A DNA stretch of 57,898 nt from Muribaculaceae bacterium (lineage in GTDB: Bacteria; Bacteroidota; Bacteroidia; Bacteroidales; Muribaculaceae), in the NCBI GenBank assembly GCA_009775365.1, contig VSPM01000008.1:1-57898 (forward strand). The letters are read 5' to 3'. Below the pieces are notes generated by a model. That model did no database searches. It had not been told where the DNA came from and saw nothing but the letters and a program-made list of their open reading frames with translations. Positions within the stretch are counted from its first letter, which is position 1. Each line of letters opens with the position of its first letter. This document shows, piece after piece, positions 25,200 to 33,437 of this stretch. Made by a program: the position numbers and the translations under genes.

Positions 25200-25226
25200 C
25201 CGGGGGTGTATGCCTCCGGTTTTTTT
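25200..25226 (+). terminator. Terminator of rubrerythrin
   Basis: 7-bp stem (25200-25206 with 25213-25219, one G-U pair), 6-nt loop, then seven T at 25220-25226. Confidence 0.85.
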
Positions 25227-25267
25227 GTGGGGGTGTCGTGCCGGTGCAAGAGGTGCCTTGCGGACAT

Positions 25268-25337
25268 AAAAAAGCCTGTCGCTTTTCCCAAAGTGACAGG
25301 CTCAAACCTTAATCTTAATTATACTATGAAAAACACT
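25268..25337 (-). ncRNA. Candidate 70-nt small RNA, copy A
   Basis: Minus-strand transcript inferred from a consensus promoter at 25341-25373. It begins with the shared stretch (GTGTTTTTCATAGTATAAT, then AAGATTAAGG) and ends in a terminator: an 8-bp outer stem (25273-25280 with 25295-25302) extended inward past one mismatch, then five T (25272-25268). It lies in the 397-bp gap between rubrerythrin and the DUF2851 gene, past rubrerythrin's own terminator, so the hairpin is not needed for that gene. The two copies share the first 33 or so nt but have unrelated hairpins. A regulatory sRNA or a reduced leader/attenuator are both possible. Confidence 0.58.
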
Positions 25338-25340
25338 ATG

Positions 25341-25373
25341 CAAAGATAAGGCTAAATCAATAAAAAAACCAAA
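25341..25373 (-). promoter_or_regulatory. Promoter of candidate RNA copy A
   Basis: Minus-strand TTTG (25373-25370), 21-nt spacer, TATCTTTG (25348-25341). Both boxes match the consensus, and no coding sequence lies downstream before the terminator. Confidence 0.65.
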
Positions 25374-25423
25374 TGCCACAAGTGATTTTTTAAGGAATTA
25401 ACAATTATTAAATAGAAAATGTG

Positions 25424-25431
25424 TAAATTTG
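25424..25431 (+). promoter_or_regulatory. -7-like box ahead of the DUF2851 gene
   Basis: TAAATTTG at 25424-25431 matches TAnnTTTG, about 90 nt before the chosen start. No TTG is found at the -33 position. Confidence 0.4.
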
Positions 25432-25521
25432 CATTGAGTAAGGCTTGCGTTTTATCTTTCAGGCTTGATTGCTGAGTGAGCCGGAGAAGATATGGCGCAT
25501 AAGGGAGTCTTATTTTTTTCA

Positions 25522-26805
25522 ATGGAGAAATTGTATCATTATCTTTGGATGTCGCGAATGTTCGGCCGGAAACTCACCGATGCCGACGGCGCGGAGGTTG
25601 AGGTGATCGACCCCGGTCGCCATAACACCGACTCCGGCCCGGATTTTTTTAATTCAAAGATAAAGATAGGCGGCACGGAATGGGCCGGCAATGTGGAGAT
25701 TCATGTCAGGGCTTCCGACTGGTTTCGCCACGGCCATGACTCCGACCCTGCCTATGACAATGTGATACTTCATGTGGTGGGCCTGTCCGACCGCAGAATC
25801 CACCGCCCCGACGGCTCTCTCGTGCCTCAGGCGGAGATCGCCATGCCGGAGGGTTTCTACAGGACATTTCTGTCGTTGTCGTCGGGAATCGACAGCGTGA
25901 GATGCGGCAATATGCTCGCGGGTCTTCACTCGCTTGCGGTCACCGACTGGCTTGAGTCGCTGTCGGTGGAGCGGATTCAGACGAAAGGTGAAAGAGTGGC
26001 CGCCATTCTTGAAACCACCGGTTTCGACTGGGAGCAGGCTTGTTTTGTGATGATTGCCCGCGCACTCGGTTTCGGCCTCAACGGGGAGCCCTTCGAGCTT
26101 CTGGCCAGGTCGCTGCCGCTAAGGGTGCTTCACCATCATTCCGACAACCCTCTGCAGCTGCAGGCCCTGTTGTTCGGCCAGGCCGGGATGCTCGACTCCT
26201 CTCTGCATATTTTTGACGAGTATTATCAGCTTCTCTGTAGAGAATATTATTTTCTGGCAAGAAAATATGGCCTTCGCCCCATGCGTGGGTCGATGTGGAA
26301 ATATGCGCGGACAAGGCCTCAGAATTTCCCGCACCGCCGCATTGCATTTCTGTCGAAAGCGTGCGAGGGAGGTTTTGCAATGTTCTCAAAGATGACAGGC
26401 TGCGGATCCGACATTGATGCTCTCAGGGGCCTCTTTTCATGGAGGCTCGACGGATATTGGCATGACCATTTCTCATTCGACACGGAGGCGCGTTCAGCAG
26501 CCGACACTCTCTCTGAAGCGAGCGTCACTCTTCTGATAATAAATGCTGTGGCGCCGCTTGTGTATGCCTATGGGTCGATGAGGGGGGATTACGACATGGC
26601 TGAAAGAGCGCTCGACATCCTTTCGATGCTGCCGGCTGAAAACAACATCATCACAAGAGAATGGGGCGCTCTCGGAATGAGAGCTTCCGACGCTCTCCGC
26701 TCGCAGGCTCTTATTCATTTAAGGAAGGAGTATTGCGACACCAGGAAATGTCTTTACTGCAGGTTCGGACATCTCCTCCTGCGCAAGGCTGTGGCGGCTG
26801 ATTAG
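25522..26805 (+). CDS. DUF2851 family protein
   Basis: 427-aa protein, conserved in Bacteroidetes, function unknown. It begins MEKLYHYLWMSRMFG, the usual start of the family, so the ATG at 25522 is preferred over the one at 25492. Typical segments are IDPGRHNTDSGPDFFNSKIKIGG, the WAGNVEIHVRASDWFRH block (nuclease-like in appearance) and NVILHVV. The C-terminal part ends in a cysteine-containing stretch (CDTRKCLYCRFGHLLL) that could bind metal. No partner is evident next door. Identification is by recognition of the N-terminal blocks. Confidence 0.8.
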   Translation: MEKLYHYLWMSRMFGRKLTDADGAEVEVIDPGRHNTDSGPDFFNSKIKIGGTEWAGNVEIHVRASDWFRHGHDSDPAYDNVILHVVGLSDRRIHRPDGSLVPQAEIAMPEGFYRTFLSLSSGIDSVRCGNMLAGLHSLAVTDWLESLSVERIQTKGERVAAILETTGFDWEQACFVMIARALGFGLNGEPFELLARSLPLRVLHHHSDNPLQLQALLFGQAGMLDSSLHIFDEYYQLLCREYYFLARKYGLRPMRGSMWKYARTRPQNFPHRRIAFLSKACEGGFAMFSKMTGCGSDIDALRGLFSWRLDGYWHDHFSFDTEARSAADTLSEASVTLLIINAVAPLVYAYGSMRGDYDMAERALDILSMLPAENNIITREWGALGMRASDALRSQALIHLRKEYCDTRKCLYCRFGHLLLRKAVAAD

Positions 26806-26888
26806 AGCAGTGACATGGGATTGAAATAAAATAAAATTGAATCAGTAATAACCGATAATAAAAGATTATTGTTGTAAAAGCATAGAAG

Positions 26889-27863
26889 ATGCGAAAGAAC
26901 AGACATCACGACACACCGAATAATTTCCGGCCTGACCGGATTGTCACCTTTGTCAATGAATCAGCCGAGCCGCGCCGGCTCCTTGAGTTTGTGGCAGAGA
27001 GAATGCCGGATAAGAGCCGCACCGACCTGAAGGCTCTGCTGCGCCATGGCCACATCATGGCCGGGGGAGAGGTGACTACTGCCTTTGACGCCCCTGTTTC
27101 TCCAGGCGCGGAAGCGAGTGTGAACCTCGCGCGCCCGTTTGTGGTGCTTCGTCACCCGAGGCTTCAGCTTGTGTATGAAGATGACGATGTGATAGTGGTA
27201 AACAAAGGTTACGGCCTCCTGTCGGTGAGCACACAGAGCCATCATAAAGATGAGACAGCCTACGACATTCTCCGAGATTATGTCAAGAGGCAGAACCCGG
27301 CCAACAAGTTGTTTGTGGTGCATCGCCTCGACCGCGACACCACCGGGCTGATGATGTTTGCCAAAAGCGAGGTTGCGCAGGAAACGTTGAGGCATAACTG
27401 GAATAACATGGTGCTCGACCGCCTTTATGTGGCGCTTCTGGAGGGTTATGTGGAGGAAGACAGCGGATTCGTAAAAAGCCGCCTTGCCGAAAATTCACAG
27501 TTTGTGGTCTATTCCACAAACAATCCCGACGAGGGGAGGCTTGCCCTGACCCGGTTTAATGTGCTCAAGCGCGGCAGCGGCCTGTCGCTTGTGGAGTTTT
27601 CGCTCGACACCGGGAGAAAGAACCAGATTCGCGTTCATGCCTCTGAGATGGGCCACCCGATTTCAGGCGACAAGAAATATGGAGCCAAAGGCAGCAGGCT
27701 ACACCGCCTTTGCCTTCATGCGCGCACTTTGCGCTTCGCCCACCCTGTCACCCGCAAAGACATGCACTTCGAGCTTCCTGTGCCGGCGCGGTTTCTTGAT
27801 GCCGTGAAGGAGAGAGGGGCGCGGAAGAATCCTAAGGCGGACAGCGACGCCGAAAAGAAATAA
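26889..27863 (+). CDS. RluA-family pseudouridine synthase
   Basis: RNA pseudouridine synthase of 324 aa. An N-terminal S4-like RNA-binding segment (about residues 20-85, RRLLEFVAERMPDKSRTDLK) precedes the catalytic domain. The active-site block is VVHRLDRDTTGLMMFAKS, with the catalytic aspartate in HRLDRDTTG. Later RluA blocks are GRKNQIRVHASEMGHPI and RLCLHARTLRF. Whether it modifies 23S rRNA (RluD/RluC-like) or tRNA cannot be settled. A lysine/alanine-rich tail ends the protein. The PAP2-like gene follows after 26 nt. Confidence 0.88.
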   Translation: MRKNRHHDTPNNFRPDRIVTFVNESAEPRRLLEFVAERMPDKSRTDLKALLRHGHIMAGGEVTTAFDAPVSPGAEASVNLARPFVVLRHPRLQLVYEDDDVIVVNKGYGLLSVSTQSHHKDETAYDILRDYVKRQNPANKLFVVHRLDRDTTGLMMFAKSEVAQETLRHNWNNMVLDRLYVALLEGYVEEDSGFVKSRLAENSQFVVYSTNNPDEGRLALTRFNVLKRGSGLSLVEFSLDTGRKNQIRVHASEMGHPISGDKKYGAKGSRLHRLCLHARTLRFAHPVTRKDMHFELPVPARFLDAVKERGARKNPKADSDAEKK

Positions 27864-27889
27864 ATAAACAGCCAAAACATATAAAGCCA

Positions 27890-28711
27890 ATGCCAATCGA
27901 CACGTCGTCATATTATCCGGAGGTGCCTCGCCCTGAAGGGGAGGATGATTCATTCAGCCTCAACAGGCGCGACACCGGGCTTTTCGGTTCCCCTTCGCCG
28001 GCGCCTTCACCCGAAGAGCCGGAGAGAAAAGAGCCGGCGCCGCATAAGGAGCAGGAGTCCCGCCCTCGTTCCAAAGATGATGGGGAATATCAAGGAGAGA
28101 AAGTGGTCACGGTGATTTCAAACATTCTGTCGTGGGTGTTTGTGCCGCTTCTCATGCCCGTCTATGGTCTTATTCTTTCCTTCTCTCTTTCTGTGCTCGA
28201 TGTGGCTCCAATGGGCATGAGGGTTATATTCACGCTCATTGTTGCCGGAATCAACTTTGTGGTGCCGATGATTATGGTGGTCTTGCTCAAGAAAATGGGG
28301 CTTGTAGACGATTTTGGCCTTAACGGGCGTAAAGAGCGCCTGATTCCGTATATTATGACGGTGGTGTGTTTTGGCGGAACAGCATGGTTTATGGCTGCAA
28401 AAGGTGCGCCGTCGTGGCTGTCGCTCTTCTTTGCCGGAGGAGCAGTGGCCGCTCTGGTCAACATGATAATAAATTTCAAATGGAAGATTTCTTCTCATGC
28501 GGCCGGGATAGCGGGGATTGTGGCACTGCTCATATGTATAGAAAAAGACGGATTCGCCCGGCCGGAACTGTTTGGCTGGCTCATAGCGTCGATAATTGTG
28601 TCGGGTTTGCTCGGCTCGGCGCGTGTGTGGCTCGGTCGCCACACGGTGTGGCAGGTGCTTGCCGGCTATGCCGTGGGGTTCTGCTCCGTGTTTTTCCTCA
28701 CGATGTGTTGA
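27890..28711 (+). CDS. Membrane protein resembling a degenerate PAP2 phosphatase
   Basis: 273 aa. Residues 1-70 are hydrophilic and rich in Pro, Glu and Ser and probably cytosolic. Six or so membrane helices follow. The C-terminal RVWLGRHTVWQVLAGYAVG recalls the third PAP2 motif (SRxxxxxHxxxD), but the final Asp position is not Asp, and I see no KxxxxxxRP first motif, only KERLIPY. It could be a catalytically altered lipid phosphatase homologue. It is probably co-transcribed with the pseudouridine synthase upstream. Family assignment is moderate. Confidence 0.65.
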   Translation: MPIDTSSYYPEVPRPEGEDDSFSLNRRDTGLFGSPSPAPSPEEPERKEPAPHKEQESRPRSKDDGEYQGEKVVTVISNILSWVFVPLLMPVYGLILSFSLSVLDVAPMGMRVIFTLIVAGINFVVPMIMVVLLKKMGLVDDFGLNGRKERLIPYIMTVVCFGGTAWFMAAKGAPSWLSLFFAGGAVAALVNMIINFKWKISSHAAGIAGIVALLICIEKDGFARPELFGWLIASIIVSGLLGSARVWLGRHTVWQVLAGYAVGFCSVFFLTMC

Positions 28712-28831
28712 GCGGAGTTTGCATGGCAAAAAGATGAGCCGGGGAAATCAGAGTCCCGGCGGCGGAAACTGAATTTTTATCATTAAGGAGCCGTTGCGCC
28801 TTAAGCAACTATTAAAAATAACAAGACTCAC

Positions 28832-30466
28832 ATGTCAAGATATAATTATTTCAGACGCAAAAGCAGTGTGGCGAAAGCCGGAAACGTAGAGATAGGAGGC
28901 GAGAATCCCATCAGAGTTCAGTCAATGACCAACACGTCTACCCTCGACACCGAGGGGAGTGTGGCGCAGGCTATCCGCATAGCAGAGGCCGGCGGAGAGA
29001 TTGTGCGTCTCACCACCCAGGGTGTGCGCGAGGCCGAGAACATGGCGGAAATCCGTAAGGGTCTCGATGCGGCCGGGTGTGACGTGCCCTTGGTGGCGGA
29101 TGTGCATTTCAATCCGAATGCGGCGTTCAAGGCCGCGGAGACCTGTGAGAAAGTGCGCATAAATCCCGGCAATTTCGTGGATGCCGCCCGCACATTCAAA
29201 AAACTTGAATTCACCGATGAGGAATATGCCTCGGAGGTTGAAAAGATTCGCGACACACTTGTGCCGTTTCTTAATGTCTGCAAGGCGCACTCCACAGCCG
29301 TGCGTCTCGGAGTGAACCACGGCTCGCTGTCCGACAGGATAATGAGCCGCTATGGCGACACCCCGGCCGGAATGGTGGAATCTGTGATGGAGTTCCTGCG
29401 CGTGTGTAGCGATGAGGATTTCAGCAACATCGTCATCTCCATAAAGGCATCAAATGTGGTGGTCATGGTTGAGACCGTGAGGATGCTTGCAGGCAAGATG
29501 AATGAGGAAGGGATGTCTTTCCCGCTTCATCTTGGCGTGACCGAGGCCGGCGACGGCGAAGACGGACGAATAAAGAGCGCCGTGGGAATCGGCACGCTGC
29601 TATCTGAAGGCATTGGCGACACAATCCGGGTTTCGCTCACGGAAGACCCTGAGAAGGAGATTCCCGTGGCCGTTAAACTGCGTGAATATATCGTAGGGCG
29701 CGAGGGGCATGACACTGTGGTAGAGCCTGACACAGTTCTTGATGGGGCGTCCCGAGGCCGCTCGGCGGGTGTGCCGGGTTTTGAGAATGTAGGCTGGCCT
29801 CTTGTGGCCGGTCTTGACTTCCCATCAGTGCCGGGGGCTTGGCATAAGGTTGACGCCTCTGAGGAGCCTGTCCTGCTTGGCGACACAGTTCCTGTGGTGG
29901 TGACGTCGCACAATGCCAACCGCGTCGGGGAGATTGCCTCGTGGATCGACAGGTTTGTGGCTCTCGGAGGGAAGAATCCGGTGTTTATAAGCCTCGGATA
30001 TGAAGATAACGACCTCGAGGACTTTCAGATAAAGGCCGGCGCAGATTTCGGCCCGCTGCTGCTGGACGGCTACGGCTCCGGAATTGTGATTGATGCTCCG
30101 GCGTTTTCGCTCGAAGAGGTCAACTCCGTGGCTCTCGGCCTGCTTCAGGCGGCGCGTCTTCGCGTCAGCAAGACAGAATATATAGCCTGCCCGAGCTGTG
30201 GCCGCACATTGTTCGACCTTCAGAAGACGCTCAAAGAGGTGAAGGAGGCCACATCAGGTTTGAAGGGATTGAAAATCGGCGTGATGGGCTGCATTGTCAA
30301 CGGCCCCGGAGAGATGGCCGACGCCGACTACGGCTATGTGGGCGCAGGCCCCGGCAAAGTGAGCCTCTACAAAGGGAAGACTCTTGTGAAAAAGAATATT
30401 CCGAGTGCAGAGGCTATCGACGAACTTATAAATCTGATAAAAGCCAACGGCGATTGGAAAGACTGA
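28832..30466 (+). CDS. ispG: 4-hydroxy-3-methylbut-2-enyl diphosphate synthase, long form
   Basis: Iron-sulfur enzyme of the MEP isoprenoid pathway that converts MEcPP to HMBPP. The N-terminal TIM barrel has IRVQSMTNTSTLDTEG and ADVHFNPNAAF. The C-terminal Fe-S domain has ACPSCGRT and GCIVNGPGEMADADYGYVG, which supply the cluster cysteines and the glutamate. At 544 aa it is the three-domain form, with an insert between barrel and Fe-S domain, as in Bacteroidetes, Chlamydiae and plants. The short form in Proteobacteria is about 370 aa. A minus-strand porin gene converges on it, with only 24 nt between stop codons. Confidence 0.93.
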   Translation: MSRYNYFRRKSSVAKAGNVEIGGENPIRVQSMTNTSTLDTEGSVAQAIRIAEAGGEIVRLTTQGVREAENMAEIRKGLDAAGCDVPLVADVHFNPNAAFKAAETCEKVRINPGNFVDAARTFKKLEFTDEEYASEVEKIRDTLVPFLNVCKAHSTAVRLGVNHGSLSDRIMSRYGDTPAGMVESVMEFLRVCSDEDFSNIVISIKASNVVVMVETVRMLAGKMNEEGMSFPLHLGVTEAGDGEDGRIKSAVGIGTLLSEGIGDTIRVSLTEDPEKEIPVAVKLREYIVGREGHDTVVEPDTVLDGASRGRSAGVPGFENVGWPLVAGLDFPSVPGAWHKVDASEEPVLLGDTVPVVVTSHNANRVGEIASWIDRFVALGGKNPVFISLGYEDNDLEDFQIKAGADFGPLLLDGYGSGIVIDAPAFSLEEVNSVALGLLQAARLRVSKTEYIACPSCGRTLFDLQKTLKEVKEATSGLKGLKIGVMGCIVNGPGEMADADYGYVGAGPGKVSLYKGKTLVKKNIPSAEAIDELINLIKANGDWKD

Positions 30467-30490
30467 TTGCCGGAGTTGCCCGGCCTGATT

Positions 30491-31657
30491 TCAGAACACC
30501 GGCATGGCCCAGATGAATCCGACAGAAAGATTGTTGGTGGAATAGTCGGTGTTTCCTAACGCCTTTGCCCTGGATGTGTAGTTGTGGGTCCGGCCCATGT
30601 AGACTGCGAAGAAATGGAGGTTGCGGTCCTTGAAAGGATAATACTCCACGCCCCCTACATATCCCCAGGTTGTGCAATAGTTTCCCTTGTTGATGCCGTC
30701 GTGAGTCTCATAGATTCCGGCGGTGTCGAGGGTTGCTTTAGCCACGAGATTCCAGGCCGGAAGGAAGCGATAGTTGAGGCGTAGCACCACCGACATATAG
30801 TCGGTCTTGGTGGTGTTGCGCTCATGCTCGCTGCCTTGCACGATATTGGTCATGACACCATGGCGGTCGACGCCTTCGCGAGAATACATCCAGTCGACAT
30901 ATCCTCCAAATTTCTCTGTGATTTTGAATTCGTTGCCGATGGCGAAGAAGTATAGATGCTCGCCCCTTGTCTCGTTCATGAACGATGCCGACCACCGGGT
31001 CTTGAACACATCGTTGAAGTTGCCGTTCCAGTTGAGCGTGTAGACCATAGGCATTTTAGCCCTTTCAAACTTGCCATACATCTCTTCGGTGGTGCCTGTG
31101 AGGGAATTTAACATCTGCAGCTGTATCTGCTGGCGCGGGGTTATGTTATATGACACGTTTATGCCGGTGAGGAAGTTGTTCCAAGTCTGAATCATCTCGG
31201 GATACTGATAAATCTCAATCGGGTTTCTGTCGAAATCAATGCCTCCGTATGCGGCGCACTGTTTTCCGAGGAAGAACTGAAACTTTTTCACAGTCACGCC
31301 AATCATGGCGTAGTCAATGCTTTTCAGCACATTGTCGCGATAACCGGCAGGGCTGTCGCCGGTGTTGAGGCGCTGTCTGTAGCGATAGCTCAGCCAGTCG
31401 TTAATTTGCCCTTTCATCTCAATGCGGAGCTGGTTCATCTCGAATTTTCCGTCGTCGAAATGGTTCCCCGTCCACTGGGCGTTGAAATCTCCGTGCATAT
31501 TAAGATAGAGATTGAACTTGTCTGTTTTCTTTTGGATTTTAGTTACCTCCTCGAAAATGGTTTTTTCTTCGGGCGCGGTAGTGGCTTCCTGATTCTGTGC
31601 ATAGGCTGCAAAAGGGGAGATGAGGAGCAGTGTCAGCATATAGTTTGTGTGTTTCAT
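30491..31657 (-). CDS. Outer-membrane porin of the OprO/OprP type, next to dcuB
   Basis: 388-aa beta-barrel. A signal peptide of about 20 residues ends AAYAQ. A short alpha segment follows (KTIFEEVTKIQKKTDKF), and then alternating aromatic/polar strands run to the terminal VGFIWAMPVF, whose last residue is the aromatic expected for BAM recognition. The blocks LRIEMKGQINDWLSYRYRQRLNTG resemble phosphate-selective-type porins. It lies 115 nt downstream of dcuB on the same strand, so it probably passes C4-dicarboxylates or amino acids rather than phosphate, an inference from position. Confidence 0.75.
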   Translation of the reverse strand: MKHTNYMLTLLLISPFAAYAQNQEATTAPEEKTIFEEVTKIQKKTDKFNLYLNMHGDFNAQWTGNHFDDGKFEMNQLRIEMKGQINDWLSYRYRQRLNTGDSPAGYRDNVLKSIDYAMIGVTVKKFQFFLGKQCAAYGGIDFDRNPIEIYQYPEMIQTWNNFLTGINVSYNITPRQQIQLQMLNSLTGTTEEMYGKFERAKMPMVYTLNWNGNFNDVFKTRWSASFMNETRGEHLYFFAIGNEFKITEKFGGYVDWMYSREGVDRHGVMTNIVQGSEHERNTTKTDYMSVVLRLNYRFLPAWNLVAKATLDTAGIYETHDGINKGNYCTTWGYVGGVEYYPFKDRNLHFFAVYMGRTHNYTSRAKALGNTDYSTNNLSVGFIWAMPVF

Positions 31658-31714
31658 AGCGCAATGAATTATAAGGGAGTGGAATAAGAATATAGAGTAT
31701 TTCCCGGCTAATAT

Positions 31715-31758
31715 AAGGCCCGTGCCGTTTTGTTTGCCGGGAATCCGGCACGGGCCTT
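31715..31758 (-). terminator. Strong hairpin between dcuB and the porin gene
   Basis: 13-bp perfect stem (31715-31727 with 31746-31758). The run after it on the minus strand is only TATATTA, not a long T-run. It is either a leaky terminator or an mRNA-stabilising or processing hairpin that would set different levels for dcuB and the porin. Confidence 0.65.
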
Positions 31759-31772
31759 TGAGTTGCCTGGGG

Positions 31773-33071
31773 TCAGAATATCTGGATCAGCAGCAGGCCG
31801 ACCCCTATTGCCACAATGGAAGCCACAAGCCCCGGCATCATGAACGAGTGGTTTAGAATCCATTTCCCTATATGGGTTGAGCCGGTGCGGTCGAAGTTTA
31901 TGGCCGCCACGATTGTTGGATAGTTGGGGATAAAGAAATATCCGTTTACAGCCGGGAACAAGGCAATCAGCATCATAGGGCTGATTCCGAGTGCTATTCC
32001 GAGAGGCATGATTGCCCTCACGGTGGCAGCCTGGCTATAGAGAAGAATCGACATCACAAACAGTGCGATTGCAAACAGCCAGGGCATGCTCTTCACGATC
32101 CCTTCGATAGGGCCGGTGATGGCGGCGAGGTTTCCGTTGATGAAAGTGTCTCCCATCCATGCAATTCCGAATATTGCAATCACAGCCTGCATACCTGCGA
32201 TGAACACACTCCCCTGAGTGGGGGCGATTCCGTTTGTGCGGGTGCAGAGAAGCATGATGGCACAAGCGGTGAGCATGAGAATCTCAATGATTGCCGGCAT
32301 GTCGATCGGAGTGCCGTTGAAAGAGGGTCTCATAGATGGTATAGACCCGAACAGCACAATCAGCACAGTAGCCAGGAGGAATATGCACACCGACAATTTT
32401 GCTTTGGCCGGGTTCTTGATTTTGTTCACCGGCTTGTCGTTCTCTTCGATCATGCCCTCTTTCACCCTGCGCTGGTATTCGGGGTCGTCAATAAGTTCCT
32501 TGCCGACACGCTTCGACAGCAACGCCCCGACAAGCACTCCGATAAGAGTGGCGGGGATTGTTATTTTCAGAATGTCGAAAAGGGTGATTCCCGCACCGGT
32601 CAGCAGACCGAGCAAAGCCACTGTGGCCGCAGAAATCGGGCTTGCCGTGATGGCCTGCTGCGAAGCGATGACGGCGATGCCGAGAGGCCGCTCAGGGCGA
32701 ATCTTGGTTTCTGTGGCAACTTCGGCAATCACCGGGAGCACGGAATATGCAACGTGTCCTGTGCCGGCCACGAATGTGAACAGATAAGTGACAAACGGGC
32801 TTATTATTGTCACTCTCGACGGGTTCTTGCGAAGCAGCTTCTCGGCCACGCTCACAAGATAGTCGAGGCCGCCGGCGGCCTGCATGGCAGCGGCGGCAGA
32901 AATAACAGACGCAATCATCAGCATCACGTCAATAGGGGGCGAGGTTGGCTCAAGCCCGAAGAAAAAGACGAGTATCGCCATTCCTACGCCACCCATGACT
33001 CCGAGGCCGATGCCTCCGAGCCTGGCTCCGACTATTATAGCCGCGAGAACGAATAGTAACTGAAATAGCAT
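31773..33071 (-). CDS. dcuB: Anaerobic C4-dicarboxylate transporter (DcuA/DcuB family)
   Basis: 432-aa inner-membrane carrier with about 10-12 helices. It exchanges aspartate, fumarate or malate for succinate during fumarate respiration. The N-terminal GARLGGIGLGVMGGVGMAIL and the later SPFVTYLFTFVAGTGHVAYS and AIVASQQAITASPISAA-like segments (here GIAVIASQQAITASPISAAT) are hallmark Dcu sequences. DcuA and DcuB cannot be separated with confidence here. It is divergent from aspA, which would convert imported aspartate to fumarate. A TAAATTTG box lies at 33131-33124 on the minus strand without a clear -33 box. Confidence 0.9.
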   Translation of the reverse strand: MLFQLLFVLAAIIVGARLGGIGLGVMGGVGMAILVFFFGLEPTSPPIDVMLMIASVISAAAAMQAAGGLDYLVSVAEKLLRKNPSRVTIISPFVTYLFTFVAGTGHVAYSVLPVIAEVATETKIRPERPLGIAVIASQQAITASPISAATVALLGLLTGAGITLFDILKITIPATLIGVLVGALLSKRVGKELIDDPEYQRRVKEGMIEENDKPVNKIKNPAKAKLSVCIFLLATVLIVLFGSIPSMRPSFNGTPIDMPAIIEILMLTACAIMLLCTRTNGIAPTQGSVFIAGMQAVIAIFGIAWMGDTFINGNLAAITGPIEGIVKSMPWLFAIALFVMSILLYSQAATVRAIMPLGIALGISPMMLIALFPAVNGYFFIPNYPTIVAAINFDRTGSTHIGKWILNHSFMMPGLVASIVAIGVGLLLIQIF

Positions 33072-33350
33072 AGTGTTTTGTGTTTTTGGTTACAATGAGA
33101 GGGTTGATTTGAGTCAGCCCTAACAAATTTAAGGTTAACTTGAATTAATAACCTTAAATAATGTGTAGAAGTTTGAATAACGTCTTACTATTTCAATTCG
33201 AATGAAGATTATTTTGGTCTTCGTTTGTTGTCAATATATAAACAAATGTTGCCGTAATCAATCGTTTTTTGAATAAAAGGATAGAACGGCTCTTGTGATG
33301 GTGATGAAAAATTTATTATTTCATTTACACATTACTTGAGAAAACTTTTG

Positions 33351-33358
33351 TAATTTTG
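33351..33358 (+). promoter_or_regulatory. -7-like box ahead of aspA
   Basis: TAATTTTG at 33351-33358, 79 nt before the aspA start. The usual -33 TTTG is absent at the right distance (a TTG is only 12 nt up), suggesting an activator-dependent promoter. The rest of the 366-bp divergent gap is A+T-rich with no gene. Confidence 0.45.
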
Positions 33359-33378
33359 TAGAATTGAACAGTTCGAGG

Positions 33379-33406
33379 CATACGGAGTGTCCGCTCCGTA
33401 TGCCGA
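33379..33406 (+). promoter_or_regulatory. Perfect hairpin in the aspA leader
   Basis: 11-bp perfect stem (33379-33389 with 33396-33406, 6-nt loop) located about 15 nt after the inferred transcription start and 31 nt before the aspA start codon. No T-run follows, so it is not an ordinary terminator. It may stabilise the mRNA or take part in leader regulation. Confidence 0.55.
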
Positions 33407-33437
33407 TAACCTTAGATACCATTTAAAATACGTTATC

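Noticed and set aside
25268..25302. Hairpin taken as the terminator of rubrerythrin
   Set aside because: Rubrerythrin has a closer and complete terminator at 25200-25226. The T-run of this hairpin is on the minus strand and a minus-strand promoter points at it.
30491..31657. Calling the porin phosphate-specific because of its OprO/OprP resemblance
   Set aside because: The resemblance is only at fold level and the gene sits with dcuB, which makes a phosphate role unlikely.
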